Below the pieces are notes generated by a model, which saw only the letters and a program-made list of their open reading frames with translations, did not search any database and had not been told where the DNA came from. Shown here one piece after another: positions 42,694 to 51,289 of a stretch of 64,000 nt of DNA; positions within the stretch are counted from its first letter, which is position 1; each line of letters begins with the position of its first letter. A program made the translations under genes and the position numbers. The stretch is from CANMXU01 sp052030545 (lineage in GTDB: Bacteria; Pseudomonadota; Gammaproteobacteria; Enterobacterales; Alteromonadaceae), in contig NZ_JBPDIH010000004.1 of NCBI RefSeq assembly GCF_052030545.1, positions 62,001 to 126,000 on the forward strand, given 5' to 3'.

Positions 42694-43221
42694 ATGGCAA
42701 TTGTAGGTTTATTTTTCGGTAGCGATACAGGCAATACTGAAGCAGTTAGCAAAATTATCCAAAAGAAATTGGGTAAAAAAATGGTCGAAGTAAAAGACAT
42801 TGCTAAAAGCACCAAAGAAGATATTGCAGCATTTGATCTGCTTATTTTAGGTATTCCAACATGGTACTACGGTGAAAACCAATGTGACTGGGATGACTTT
42901 TTACCTGAGTTAGAAGAAATTGACTTCACAGACAAGCTTGTTGCTATTTTTGGCTTAGGCGATCAAGAAGACTATGCTGAATATTTTTGTGACGCAATGG
43001 GCCCACTTCGCGATATCGTTGAAGAAAAAGGCGCGATTGTAGTTGGTAACTGGCCAACTGAAGGTTATGAATTTGAAGCATCTAAAGGCTTAGTTGATGA
43101 AAACACTTTCATTGGTTTAACCATAGATGAAGACCGTCAACCTGAGTTAACTGAAGAGCGCGTTGACAAATGGGTTAATCAAATTTATGACGAGATGTGT
43201 TTAGCTGAGTTAGCTGACTAA
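42694..43221 (+). CDS. fldA: Flavodoxin, long-chain type
   Basis: A 175-residue FMN electron carrier that supplies, among others, activating enzymes such as NrdG, biotin synthase and methionine synthase. The FMN phosphate loop is FFGSDTGNTEAVSK near residues 8-21, the isoalloxazine-stacking loops are IPTWYYGENQCDWDDF and GLGDQEDYAEYFCDAMG. The 20-residue insertion typical of long-chain flavodoxins is present. A terminator follows; fur is next as in enteric bacteria. Confidence 0.97.
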   Translation: MAIVGLFFGSDTGNTEAVSKIIQKKLGKKMVEVKDIAKSTKEDIAAFDLLILGIPTWYYGENQCDWDDFLPELEEIDFTDKLVAIFGLGDQEDYAEYFCDAMGPLRDIVEEKGAIVVGNWPTEGYEFEASKGLVDENTFIGLTIDEDRQPELTEERVDKWVNQIYDEMCLAELAD

Positions 43222-43250
43222 GCAATAACGGCATCGCACACTAAAGACTA

Positions 43251-43289
43251 AAACCAATCGTAGTTTCAATAAACTCGATTGGTTTTTTT
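43251..43289 (+). terminator. Intrinsic terminator of fldA
   Basis: AAACCAATCG (43251-43260) pairs with CGATTGGTTT (43276-43285), and AGTTT with AAACT inside it, around a CAAT loop; four more T follow. It is a strong rightward terminator 30 bp after the fldA stop. Confidence 0.9.
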
Positions 43290-43454
43290 GTATTTTATCA
43301 GCAATATCCCTAATTTTTGTATTGATAAATTGCTGACTTATTAGCCCAAAAACCATCAATTAGATAAATAATTACTTTCATTGCAAACTAACGCTTTAAT
43401 CCTATCGCAGAACCCCCTATAATTTTGTGCATTAACTAGTTTCGAGAAAAAATA

Positions 43455-43898
43455 ATGTCTGATCAAAACGAAGAACTAAAAAGAGCCGGACTAAAAATCA
43501 CCCTGCCTCGCATTAAAATTTTAACGATTTTGCAATCCGAAGGTAATCAACACGTTAGTGCTGAAGATATTTACAAAGTGCTGCTTGAGCAAAAAGAAGA
43601 AATTGGTCTGGCAACGGTTTACCGTGTATTAAACCAATTTGACGATGCTGGCATTGTTACTCGCCATCACTTTGAAGGTGGAAAATCAGTTTTTGAATTA
43701 AGCCACAAAAAACACCATGATCATTTAGTGTGTTTAAAGTGCGGAAAAGTCGTTGAATTTGAAGACGATATTATCGAAAACCGTCAGCTTGATATTGCAA
43801 AATCTCACGACATTAAACTTACCAACCACAGTTTATATTTATACGGTGAGTGTAACGACGAAGTTGCCTGCGAAGAATACCGAATCGCTAACTTATAG
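43455..43898 (+). CDS. fur: Ferric uptake regulator Fur
   Basis: An iron-responsive dimeric repressor, 147 residues. The winged-helix DNA-binding domain (about 1-80) contains GLATVYRVLNQFDDAGIV. Metal sites lie in HHFEGGKSVFELSHKKHHDHLVC, whose parts HHDHLVCLKCG (residues about 87-97) give the His and Cys ligands, and further residues near C133 and C138. The sequence upstream has only a weak resemblance to a Fur box, so autoregulation is not shown. It is divergent from nothing and converges on glnS. Confidence 0.97.
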   Translation: MSDQNEELKRAGLKITLPRIKILTILQSEGNQHVSAEDIYKVLLEQKEEIGLATVYRVLNQFDDAGIVTRHHFEGGKSVFELSHKKHHDHLVCLKCGKVVEFEDDIIENRQLDIAKSHDIKLTNHSLYLYGECNDEVACEEYRIANL

Positions 43899-43970
43899 CC
43901 TGCCTATAGTTAACTTTTTGGCAAAGTACTGATGAATGAAAATACGCATTAGTCAATAAACTGAATATAA

Positions 43971-44009
43971 GACACAAAAAAACCGACATAATGTCGGTTT
44001 TTTTGTGTC
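43971..44009. terminator. Bidirectional terminator between fur and glnS
   Basis: A perfect 18-bp inverted repeat (43971-43988 and 43992-44009) with a three-base TAA loop. The GC core CCGACA/TGTCGG is flanked by seven A before and seven T after, so it has a T run in both directions and serves both converging genes. Confidence 0.92.
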
Positions 44010-44024
44010 TAGTGACTGGTGATT

Positions 44025-45698
44025 TTACTTAGCGTTCATTTTTGCCCAAGTATCACGTAAACCCACCGTGCGGTTAAAGACTAGCTTACCGTCAGTTGTG
44101 TCTTTATTGTCTAAACAGAAGTAGCCTTGACGCTCAAACTGAAATGCCAACTCTGGTTTTGCATTAGCTAACGAAGGTTCAGCTTTTGCATTATCAATCA
44201 CCACTAACGACTCTGGGTTCATCACTGAATGAAAATCTTCTGCGGCCGCAGGATTTGGCACGGTAAATAACCTGTCGTAAAGTCGCACTTGCGCATCTAA
44301 ACTCTCGTTAGCAGAAACCCAATGGATAACACCTTTTGGTTTAGTGCCATCTTCAGGGTTTTTACCAAGCGTGTCTTCATTGTAAGTACAATATACGGTG
44401 GTTACGTTACCCGCTTCGTCTTTATCACAACTCGTGGCCGTGATCACATAAGCGCCACGTAAACGTACCGCTTTGTCTAACACAAGGCGTTTGTATTTTT
44501 TATTGGCTTCTTCACGAAAATCTTCAGCTTCGATGTACAGCTCTTTTGAAAACGGCACAATACGCGTACCTTGGCTTTCATCGCTTGGGTGATTTTTCAC
44601 CGTAAGCTGTTCAACTTGGCTTTCAGGATAGTTAGTGATCACCAATTTAATTGGATCAAGTACCACCATAGCGCGTGGTGCATTATCGTTTAAATCTTCA
44701 CGAATACAGGCTTCCAATACGCTCATTTCAACGGTGTTATCCATTTTGGTCACACCAATGCGCTTGGCAAATTCACGAAGCGATGCTGGCGTATAACCAC
44801 GGCGTCTAAAGGCCGCAATAGTTGGCATACGAGGGTCGTCCCAACCGCTAACAAGGTTTTCATCAACCAGCGAGTTAAGTTTACGTTTACTCATCACCGT
44901 ATATTCAAGGTTTAGACGAGAAAATTCGTATTGTCTTGGCTGAGTTTCAATGGAAATATTGTCAATCACCCAGTCGTATAAACGGCGGTTGTCTTGGAAT
45001 TCAAGCGTACATAATGAATGAGAAATACCTTCAATCGCATCAGAAATACAATGGGTAAAATCATACATCGGATAAATACACCACTTATCACCGGTTTGGT
45101 GATGGTGAGCAAATTTAACACGGTAAATAATCGGGTCACGCATACACATAAAGCTTGATGACATATCAATTTTAGCGCGTAGTGAGCATTCACCTTCTTT
45201 AAACTCACCCTTTTTCATTTTTTCAAATAAAGCTAAGTTTTCTTCTGGCGAAGTATCTCGGTATGGGCTATTTTTACCTGGCTGTTTTAACGTACCACGG
45301 TATTCACGCGTTTCTTCGGCATTTAAAAAACACACATACGCTAAACCTTTTTCGATAAGCTCAACTGCGTAGCCGTATAAACGATCAAAATAGTCAGATG
45401 AATAGTGAATATCACCCGCCCATTCAAAACCTAACCACTTTACGTCTTCTTGAATTGAATTAACGTAATCGATGTCTTCTTTTTCAGGGTTTGTATCGTC
45501 AAAACGTAAGTTACATAAACCTTGATAATCTTGCGCAATACCAAAATTTAAACAGATCGACTTAGCGTGACCTATATGCAAATAGCCATTTGGCTCTGGC
45601 GGGAAACGCGTTTGTACTTGTGTATGTTTACCGCTTGCTAAATCAGCATCGATAATTTGACGAATAAAATTGCTTGGACGATTTTCAGTATCCGACAT
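44025..45698 (-). CDS. glnS: Glutaminyl-tRNA synthetase
   Basis: A class I synthetase of 557 residues charging tRNA-Gln directly. The HIGH motif is PPEPNGYLHIGHAKS (about residues 31-45) and the KMSKS-type motif is YTVMSKRKLNSL. The C-terminal half has the two beta-barrel anticodon-binding domains with EADFREEANKKYKRL-type sequence. Directly readable family blocks include RFDDTNPEKED and DFTHCISDAIEGISHSLCTLEF. It converges on fur at a shared terminator. Confidence 0.98.
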   Translation of the reverse strand: MSDTENRPSNFIRQIIDADLASGKHTQVQTRFPPEPNGYLHIGHAKSICLNFGIAQDYQGLCNLRFDDTNPEKEDIDYVNSIQEDVKWLGFEWAGDIHYSSDYFDRLYGYAVELIEKGLAYVCFLNAEETREYRGTLKQPGKNSPYRDTSPEENLALFEKMKKGEFKEGECSLRAKIDMSSSFMCMRDPIIYRVKFAHHHQTGDKWCIYPMYDFTHCISDAIEGISHSLCTLEFQDNRRLYDWVIDNISIETQPRQYEFSRLNLEYTVMSKRKLNSLVDENLVSGWDDPRMPTIAAFRRRGYTPASLREFAKRIGVTKMDNTVEMSVLEACIREDLNDNAPRAMVVLDPIKLVITNYPESQVEQLTVKNHPSDESQGTRIVPFSKELYIEAEDFREEANKKYKRLVLDKAVRLRGAYVITATSCDKDEAGNVTTVYCTYNEDTLGKNPEDGTKPKGVIHWVSANESLDAQVRLYDRLFTVPNPAAAEDFHSVMNPESLVVIDNAKAEPSLANAKPELAFQFERQGYFCLDNKDTTDGKLVFNRTVGLRDTWAKMNAK

Positions 45699-45892
45699 CC
45701 AGTTAAACCTCTAAAAGATAATATATATGGGCAGGCGTTAGCCATAATGACCGGCATTATATACCGATTCTACCCCAATATGCGAGATGAAACATGTATC
45801 TTGAGGAAGAATGACTATCAAAAAACATAGCCACCACATTTAGCATTATTTGTTCGCGATTAACGCTTAAGTGATAAATTTAAACCGTTAAT

Positions 45893-47032
45893 TTATTGAA
45901 AGTTATTAGCCGCTAGTTTTTGCAGTTGTTCACCAAATAATTGGTGTCGCCAAGACTGTAAAATATCAACATCAATGACCGAATCGCTGGCACCATTAAT
46001 TTTATAATGCCACGTTAAAAACTGATTGATTTGTTTCTTAGAGGCTAACACTTCACTTTGCAAACCGCTTTGCTCTGCAACGGTTGCGATAAAGTTTTTC
46101 ACTTTTTTGAAGGTTTGTTTATAGCCTGTATACTCGTCAAGGCGAATAATTTTGTCTGGATATAAATCACTTGAAATCTTATTCGCTTTATTAAGCACGC
46201 TCAGCATAACATTGCCTTTGTGCTTAACATCTAGCACTTCCACCCCTTCAAGTTTCATCATCGCGCCAAGGCTTTGCGGATTATGCTTAGCTAACGCCAT
46301 TAGGGTGTGATCTTTGGCGACAAAACCAATCGGCAAATTACGTTTTTTGGCTTGTTCAAAACGCCATGTTGCCAACGCTTTTAACAAATTCAATTGCTTG
46401 GTATTTAATTTCCAACTCATTTTGACTTGCTTGTACAAGTTATCGGCATCAATGGGGACAAACTTTTTATCGATCATTGCTTGCGTTTCTTGTTGAGCAG
46501 CGGTTAGCCAACCAGACTCTGTTAGCTCGTTCAGCACTTTAGGGTAAACCTGATATAAATAGTCAACATCCGCTTGCGCGTAGGTAAGTTGACGCTCGGT
46601 TAATGGACGCTTTGTCCAATCAGTGCGAGATTCAGATTTATCGAGTGAAATTTCGGTGTAATGATTGATCATCGCCGCATAACCAAGCGATAAACCATGA
46701 CCTAAAAACGACATCATGATTTGGCTATCAATCATGTTCACGGGTTTGCAATTTGCGGCAGTAAGAAAAACTTCTAAGTCTTCCGAACAGGCATGCAATA
46801 CTTTACAAATACTTGGTTCAGTCAATAATTGCCAAAAAGGCGATAAATCGGTGATTGAAATCGGGTCAATTAATGCAAGCTGTTCACCATTGCACACTTG
46901 CAACAAACCTAATTTGGGATACAAGGTACGCGTGCGAACAAATTCAGTATCAACCGCTAATACCGAAGATTGGGCAAGTAATTGGCAGATGTCCACTAAT
47001 GCTTGGTTATCTTGAATGTAGTGATTTTGCAA
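45893..47032 (-). CDS. rnd: Ribonuclease D
   Basis: A 3'-5' exoribonuclease that trims tRNA precursors, 379 residues. The DEDD catalytic domain shows VDTEFVRTRTLYPKLGLLQ (D and E), HACSEDLEVF (D) and YAQADVDYLYQVYP (Tyr and D). Two HRDC domains follow (about 215-290 and 300-375). The start is a TTG at 47032 with AAGGG eight bases before it; no in-frame ATG is near. E. coli rnd also begins with UUG, so a rare start codon here may be a conserved control. Confidence 0.93.
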   Translation of the reverse strand: MQNHYIQDNQALVDICQLLAQSSVLAVDTEFVRTRTLYPKLGLLQVCNGEQLALIDPISITDLSPFWQLLTEPSICKVLHACSEDLEVFLTAANCKPVNMIDSQIMMSFLGHGLSLGYAAMINHYTEISLDKSESRTDWTKRPLTERQLTYAQADVDYLYQVYPKVLNELTESGWLTAAQQETQAMIDKKFVPIDADNLYKQVKMSWKLNTKQLNLLKALATWRFEQAKKRNLPIGFVAKDHTLMALAKHNPQSLGAMMKLEGVEVLDVKHKGNVMLSVLNKANKISSDLYPDKIIRLDEYTGYKQTFKKVKNFIATVAEQSGLQSEVLASKKQINQFLTWHYKINGASDSVIDVDILQSWRHQLFGEQLQKLAANNFQ

Positions 47033-47119
47033 AGTACTTACCCTTTTGTTTGATATAACAACAAACTAACGTATTTGGCTATATAAATCAAAACGTTAAT
47101 TTTATATTCAACAATATTT

Positions 47120-47986
47120 CTAGCTACGACGACGACGCGTTTGTGCTTGCTTATGACGTTGCTGATGCTTTTTCACCGAGCGGCGAATACGACGGCTTTT
47201 TGCGTTGTCCATCGCTTTTTCATCCACTTTTACTTTGCTTTGTGTTTCTGGGGCAAGCTTGACCAGTTTACGATAGTAATTCACTTCTTGAAGATTAAGC
47301 TCAGTCCAGCCACCTAATGGCAATTGGCGTTTCATTTCCATGTCGCCATAACGCACACGAATAAGACGCGAAACTTGGACTTCTTGGCTTTCCCACAGAC
47401 GACGAACTTCACGGTTACGCCCTTCTGAAAGCGTTACATGGTACCAATGGTTGCGACCTTCACCGCCACGATAGGTAATTTTTTGAAAACGTGCGGGGCC
47501 GTCTTCAAGTTTTACGCCACTAAGCAGTGTTTGACGCATCGCCTCGTTCACTTCACCAAAAACACGCACCGCATATTCACGTTCAACTTGTTGCGACGGG
47601 TGCATTAAACGGTTAGCTAATTCTCCGTCGGTGGTAAATAACAACATACCTGAGGTATTAATATCGAGTCGACCAACGGCGATCCAGCGACCATTTTCTA
47701 GTGGCGGCAAACGATCAAATACCGTTGGGCGCCCTTCTGGATCTTTACGAGTACACATTTCGCCTTCAGGCTTGTTGTACATCAAAACACGACACATTTG
47801 ATCTTGTGCTTGCTTGGTGGCAACCAGATGACCATCCACTTTAATTTGTTCGTTACCTTCTACGCGATCGCCTAAATAGGCAACTTTACCGTTAACCGTA
47901 ACGCGACCTGCGCTGATCACGGTTTCCATTTCGCGACGTGAACCTTTGCCGGCTCGGGCTAAAACTTTCTGTAATTTTTCAGACAT
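47120..47986 (-). CDS. rluB: 23S rRNA pseudouridine synthase RluB
   Basis: Makes pseudouridine 2605 in 23S rRNA. The S4 RNA-binding domain covers about residues 1-60 (EKLQKVLARAGKGSRREME). The catalytic domain holds the Asp in GRLDINTSGMLLFTTDGE (D near 112). It continues with SEGRNREVRRLWES. The C-terminal tail (from about 250) is a lysine- and arginine-rich extension, typical for RluB. It is followed by nothing on its strand for 87 bp, then rnd. scpB lies upstream. Confidence 0.95.
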   Translation of the reverse strand: MSEKLQKVLARAGKGSRREMETVISAGRVTVNGKVAYLGDRVEGNEQIKVDGHLVATKQAQDQMCRVLMYNKPEGEMCTRKDPEGRPTVFDRLPPLENGRWIAVGRLDINTSGMLLFTTDGELANRLMHPSQQVEREYAVRVFGEVNEAMRQTLLSGVKLEDGPARFQKITYRGGEGRNHWYHVTLSEGRNREVRRLWESQEVQVSRLIRVRYGDMEMKRQLPLGGWTELNLQEVNYYRKLVKLAPETQSKVKVDEKAMDNAKSRRIRRSVKKHQQRHKQAQTRRRRS

Positions 47987-48037
47987 TATAAACTCTTCTT
48001 CGTCAGTAACTTCACACGTACTTTGTCAGTATTCATG

Positions 48038-48616
48038 CTACGTCTCTGTCTCTTTAATTGGAGTTAAGTTATCGTCTAGCGACAACTCAGGTATTGGCAT
48101 TAAATCGGGTAGTTCAGCAAGTGAACTTAAATTAAAGTAGTCTAAAAATTCCTTGGTGGTCGCGTATAAAACAGGACGACCGGGAACTTCTTTTTGCCCA
48201 ACAACTTTAACCCAATTTCGCTCAGTTAAGGTTTTCATTATATAACTACTTACCCCGACTCCGCGAACTTCTTCTATTTCTCCACGCGTAATTGGCTGTT
48301 TGTAAGCAATTAATGCTAACGTTTCCAATAAGGCTCGTGAATATTTAGGTGTTTTTTCTTTGTATAAGTGGCCAAGATCGTCACTTATACTGTGATGCGT
48401 TTGAAAGCGATAACCAGAGGCTACTTTAATCAATTCTACGCCACGTGTTTTATAATCTTGTTCAAGCGCTGCAATTGCCGCCTTAATGCGCGCACTACTG
48501 ACGCTATAATCGGCTAATAACGAGGTTTTCAAAATCGCTACCGTCAGCGGTTTGTCAGCAATAAATAGTGCAGCTTCGACCAGTTTTTTTAACTTGGTAT
48601 CGTCAATGTTTTTCAC
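48038..48616 (-). CDS. scpB: Segregation and condensation protein B
   Basis: A 192-residue partner of ScpA and SMC-type condensins. It has two winged-helix domains (about 5-85 and 90-165), with LKKLVEAALFIADKPLT near the start, and RALLETLALIAYKQPITRGEIEEVRGV as the best conserved part (quoted from RALLETLALIAYKQP). The ORF overlaps the end of scpA by 4 bp, so the two are coupled. The organism may also carry mukB elsewhere, which cannot be seen here. Confidence 0.95.
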   Translation of the reverse strand: MKNIDDTKLKKLVEAALFIADKPLTVAILKTSLLADYSVSSARIKAAIAALEQDYKTRGVELIKVASGYRFQTHHSISDDLGHLYKEKTPKYSRALLETLALIAYKQPITRGEIEEVRGVGVSSYIMKTLTERNWVKVVGQKEVPGRPVLYATTKEFLDYFNLSSLAELPDLMPIPELSLDDNLTPIKETET

Positions 48617-49452
48617 GATTTAAGCCTTACTTGAATCTGCCCATAAAGTTGCGCTTGCACACATTCTATCATTGATTCTTTGATCAGTTCTAAAATTGCT
48701 AAAAATGTTACCACTATGCCTTGGCGACCTTCGTGTACACTAAACAATTGGCTAAATTCAATAAAGACGTTCTCTGTGCTTTGTTGTAACTGATGTAAAA
48801 TTGCTGACATGCGCTCACGTGTTGATAACATTTCTTTTTTAATATGATGATGCTCAAACGCTTCGCTACGCTTAAGTACCGACTTGAGCGCATTTACAAG
48901 TTCAGCCATCGAGACATCGGCGTCCATTAGTTTTGCTTGAAAATTATCAGCAAGTTTGACTTGTCCGACAAACACATCTCGGTCAACTTGTTCGAGTTCG
49001 TTGAGATCTTGCGCGGCATTCTTCATCACTTCATATTCTTGAAGTCGACGAACGAGCTCGGCGCGGGGATCTTCTTCGCCCTGTTCAACCACTTTTTTCG
49101 GTAATAATAACCGCGATTTAATTTCCGCTAAAATCGCCGCCATCACCAAGTATTCACCGGCAAGTTCCAGCTTTATTTCTTTCATCAGCTCAACATATTG
49201 CATGTACTGGGTAGTAATGGGCGCAATCGGTAAATCTAAAATATCAAATTTTTGTTTGCGAATAAGGTACAAGAGTAAATCGAGCGGCCCTTCAAAGCTT
49301 TCAAGGATCACTTCTAGGGCATCGGGCGGAATAAATAAGTCTTGTGGTTTTTCGACAAAAGCTTCACCACGAATAAGCGCAAGCGGCAGTACTTGTTGTA
49401 CCATTTCACCTTTATCGCTTGGCGCTTTCTTTAACTGTGTATCAGCGGTCAT
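48613..49452 (-). CDS. scpA: Segregation and condensation protein A
   Basis: The kleisin subunit that bridges SMC heads, 279 residues. The N-terminal block FEGPLDLLLYLIRKQKFDILDLPI (here from FEGPLDLLLYLIRKQ, about residues 54-68) and YLVMAAILAEIKSRLLLP are diagnostic. The C-terminal winged helix has VVTFLAILELIKE. The first 40 residues are a variable extension. It lies 18 bp downstream of the yciO stop and overlaps scpB. Confidence 0.95.
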   Translation of the reverse strand: MTADTQLKKAPSDKGEMVQQVLPLALIRGEAFVEKPQDLFIPPDALEVILESFEGPLDLLLYLIRKQKFDILDLPIAPITTQYMQYVELMKEIKLELAGEYLVMAAILAEIKSRLLLPKKVVEQGEEDPRAELVRRLQEYEVMKNAAQDLNELEQVDRDVFVGQVKLADNFQAKLMDADVSMAELVNALKSVLKRSEAFEHHHIKKEMLSTRERMSAILHQLQQSTENVFIEFSQLFSVHEGRQGIVVTFLAILELIKESMIECVQAQLYGQIQVRLKS

Positions 49453-49469
49453 CGTGCAAAATCGTTCGG

Positions 49470-50090
49470 TTATTCAAACGGGCTTGGATCGCCTTCGCCA
49501 ACACGAATAATATCAACCGTATCGTCAGAGAAATCAATAACTGTGGTGGGTTTTTCACCCAAATAGCCGCCGTTAATGATCAAGTCGACACGTTTTTCTA
49601 AAATATCGCGAATGTGCTCTGGGTCAAATTCAGCCATGTCTTCACCCGGCATAATTAAGGTGGTCGACATAATAGGCTCTTTCACTTCCGCCAATAACGC
49701 ATGGGCAATTTTATTATCAGGAATGCGAATACCTATGGTTTTTTTCTTAGGGTTTAATAAGCGTTTAGGCACTTCTTTTGAACCTTTAAAAATAAAGGTA
49801 TATGCACCTGGAGTATTATTTTTAATTAAACGAAATACACTGTTATCAACACGGGCATATTCTGACAGTTGCGATAAGTCACTGCATACTAAAGTAAAGT
49901 TATGGCTTTTATCTATGTTGCGTATTTGGCAAATTCGCTCGAGCGCTTTTTTATCACCAATATGACAGCCGATAGCGTAGCCAGAGTCGGTAGGATAAAC
50001 AACAACAGCGCCTTCATGGATCATCGCCGCCGCTTGTTTCATTAAACGCCCTTGCGGGTTGTCTGGGTGAACATAAAAAAACTGGCTCAT
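49470..50090 (-). CDS. yciO: YciO, Sua5/YrdC-domain protein
   Basis: A 206-residue member of the TsaC/YrdC family, which makes threonylcarbamoyl-AMP for the t6A modification of tRNA. The YciO branch has the fold but its role is not settled. The nucleotide-binding residues are in VVVYPTDSGYAIGC, KSHNFTLVC and PGAYTFIFKGSKEVPK; further on come IGIRIPDN and MSTTLIMPG. It lies between rnm and scpA on the same strand, spaced 22 and 17 bp, and near the trp operon as in E. coli. Confidence 0.92.
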   Translation of the reverse strand: MSQFFYVHPDNPQGRLMKQAAAMIHEGAVVVYPTDSGYAIGCHIGDKKALERICQIRNIDKSHNFTLVCSDLSQLSEYARVDNSVFRLIKNNTPGAYTFIFKGSKEVPKRLLNPKKKTIGIRIPDNKIAHALLAEVKEPIMSTTLIMPGEDMAEFDPEHIRDILEKRVDLIINGGYLGEKPTTVIDFSDDTVDIIRVGEGDPSPFE

Positions 50091-50112
50091 AATTGGCTCC
50101 TAAACCTAGGTC

Positions 50113-50985
50113 TTACGACCATAATGCCCAGATGGGCTGTGCCTTTTCAGGCATTGTAAGGTTACGACCTAAATCGCTCCATTTACTTGGGAAATGAAAG
50201 TCTGATCCCATTGATGCATGCAAATCATACTCTAAACAATAGTTTAGCATGAGCTCACGCTGACTGTTATTCATTTGTGGTAAAACAACTTCCAATCCGT
50301 CACCAGCTGCGGCTTTAAATTGCACTATTAAACGGCGTAACCATTTTGCCGTCATATCATAACGGATCGGATGCGCCATCACCGCTGTGCCGCCGGCTTG
50401 GTGAATAGCTTCAACCGCTTCTTCAATTGCGCACCAAGTCGGTTTAACAAAAGCGCGTTTGCCTTTGCCGATGTATTTGTCAAACGCGGCTTGTAAATTC
50501 GATAAATTAGCTTGTGCTTGAATGACACGAGCAAAATGCGCACGGGTAATGCTGCCATCGCCTGCCAGTTGCTTCGCTTGCTCAAGCACATTGTCAAAGC
50601 CACATTTGGCCAGTTTTTCACTCATCGCAATAGCACGGTTTTCTCGGGCCAGTTGTTGCTTAGTAATTAACGCCGTTAACGCCTGATGTTTATGGTCGAT
50701 ATTTAAACCGACAATATGAATTTCAAAGCCATGCCATGCAGTCGAAATTTCGATGCCGGGCACTAATTTTATTGGACGATTTTTTTCTAAAATATACTCA
50801 TTGGCAATATCAATTGCCGCAACAGTGTCGTGATCGGTAATGGCTAGAACATCAATTTGAAAGTTAGTCGCCCGTTCAATAAGCTCCGCAGGCGATAAGC
50901 CACCGTCAGAGCACTTTGTATGGCTATGTAAATCAATGCGTAAATTTTGAAAATCTTCTAATTCAGTGGTTGACATCAACGCCAT
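50113..50985 (-). CDS. rnm: PHP-family 5'-3' exoribonuclease / nucleoside bisphosphatase (RNase AM, YciV)
   Basis: A 290-residue PHP-domain enzyme. In E. coli it trims the 5' ends of 5S and 23S rRNA and hydrolyses 3',5'-nucleotides (once called TrpH). Metal ligands are in RIDLHSHTKCSDG (H-x-H), ITDHDTV, the PGIEIST block with its glutamate, and the late HPIRYD and MGSDFHFPSKWSDLG. First gene of a leftward cluster (rnm-yciO-scpA-scpB), divergent from the trp operon. A TTGACA at 50970-50975 on the plus strand lies inside its first codons and may be the trp -35. Confidence 0.93.
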   Translation of the reverse strand: MALMSTTELEDFQNLRIDLHSHTKCSDGGLSPAELIERATNFQIDVLAITDHDTVAAIDIANEYILEKNRPIKLVPGIEISTAWHGFEIHIVGLNIDHKHQALTALITKQQLARENRAIAMSEKLAKCGFDNVLEQAKQLAGDGSITRAHFARVIQAQANLSNLQAAFDKYIGKGKRAFVKPTWCAIEEAVEAIHQAGGTAVMAHPIRYDMTAKWLRRLIVQFKAAAGDGLEVVLPQMNNSQRELMLNYCLEYDLHASMGSDFHFPSKWSDLGRNLTMPEKAQPIWALWS

Positions 50986-51005
50986 TATGGGTTCTTCTAT
51001 AGGGA

Positions 51006-51025
51006 ATTAACGAGTACCCGTTAAT
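51006..51025. promoter_or_regulatory. Candidate TrpR operator of the trp operon
   Basis: ATTAACGAGTACCCGTTAAT is a near-perfect 20-bp palindrome: 7-bp arms ATTAACG and CGTTAAT around a GTAC centre. TTAACGAGTAC matches 10 of 11 bases of the right half of the E. coli trp operator (TTAACTAGTAC). It lies upstream of the leader ORF, where repressor would block the promoter. Confidence 0.55.
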
Positions 51026-51046
51026 TTTACGTGGATGAACAAGTAA

Positions 51047-51103
51047 ATGATACAAGCAAAACAAACTATTTCGATGATTTGGTGGTGGCATAACTCTACA
51101 TAA
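51047..51103 (+). CDS. trpL: trp operon leader peptide
   Basis: An 18-codon ORF, MIQAKQTISMIWWWHNST, with three Trp codons in a row (51080-51088). A second in-frame ATG at 51074 would give MIWWWHNST. No strong ribosome binding site precedes either start. The stop codon sits in the loop of a hairpin: segment 1 AACTCTAC (51092-51099) with segment 2 GTGGGTT (51104-51110). Segment 2 can instead pair with segment 3 AACCTGC (51147-51153), and segment 3 forms the terminator with segment 4. So all three alternative pairings of a classic ribosome-mediated attenuator exist. Stalling at WWW when charged tRNA-Trp is scarce would free segment 2 and prevent termination. Confidence 0.88.
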   Translation: MIQAKQTISMIWWWHNST

Positions 51104-51146
51104 GTGGGTTGTGAGAATTGTTTGTACATGCAAAAAATTTCCAAAA

Positions 51147-51172
51147 AACCTGCTTAGCTAAGCGGGTTTTTT
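51147..51172 (+). terminator. trp attenuator terminator
   Basis: AACCTGCTT (51147-51155) pairs with AAGCGGGTT (51160-51168) around AGCT, with one T-G pair, followed by a run of T to 51172. It is segment 3:4 of the attenuator and lies about 150 bp before trpE. Confidence 0.92.
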
Positions 51173-51226
51173 ACGTTTTACAGCATTAAAAAATGCTAAA
51201 TTAGTGTTTCGAATAAAGAGTTTACA

Positions 51227-51289
51227 ATGATAATGACAAAAGTAAAAAGTTGGTTTATTTGGTGGCTTTTACCTATTTACGCAGGTTAA
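51227..51289 (+). CDS. Second Trp-rich mini-ORF between the attenuator and trpE
   Basis: ATG at 51227 opens a 20-codon ORF, MIMTKVKSWFIWWLLPIYAG, ending with TAA at 51287-51289, 33 bp before the trpE ATG. Trp codons are at positions 9, 12 and 13. Unlike the first leader it has a fair ribosome binding site (AAAGAG, five to six bases before the ATG). The Trp-codon segment TTTATTTGGT (51254-51263) can pair with ACCAATAAA (51298-51306; one bulge), and AAAAA with TTTT next to it, a stem that would abut the trpE ribosome binding site CAGGA (51311-51315). There is no second terminator, so any effect would be on translation or on the passage of RNA polymerase. This is inference. Confidence 0.6.
   Translation: MIMTKVKSWFIWWLLPIYAG

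Noticed and set aside
43365..43385. Fur box for fur autoregulation
   Set aside because: GATAAATAATTACTTTCAT matches only about half of the 19-bp consensus, no better than many AT-rich stretches here.
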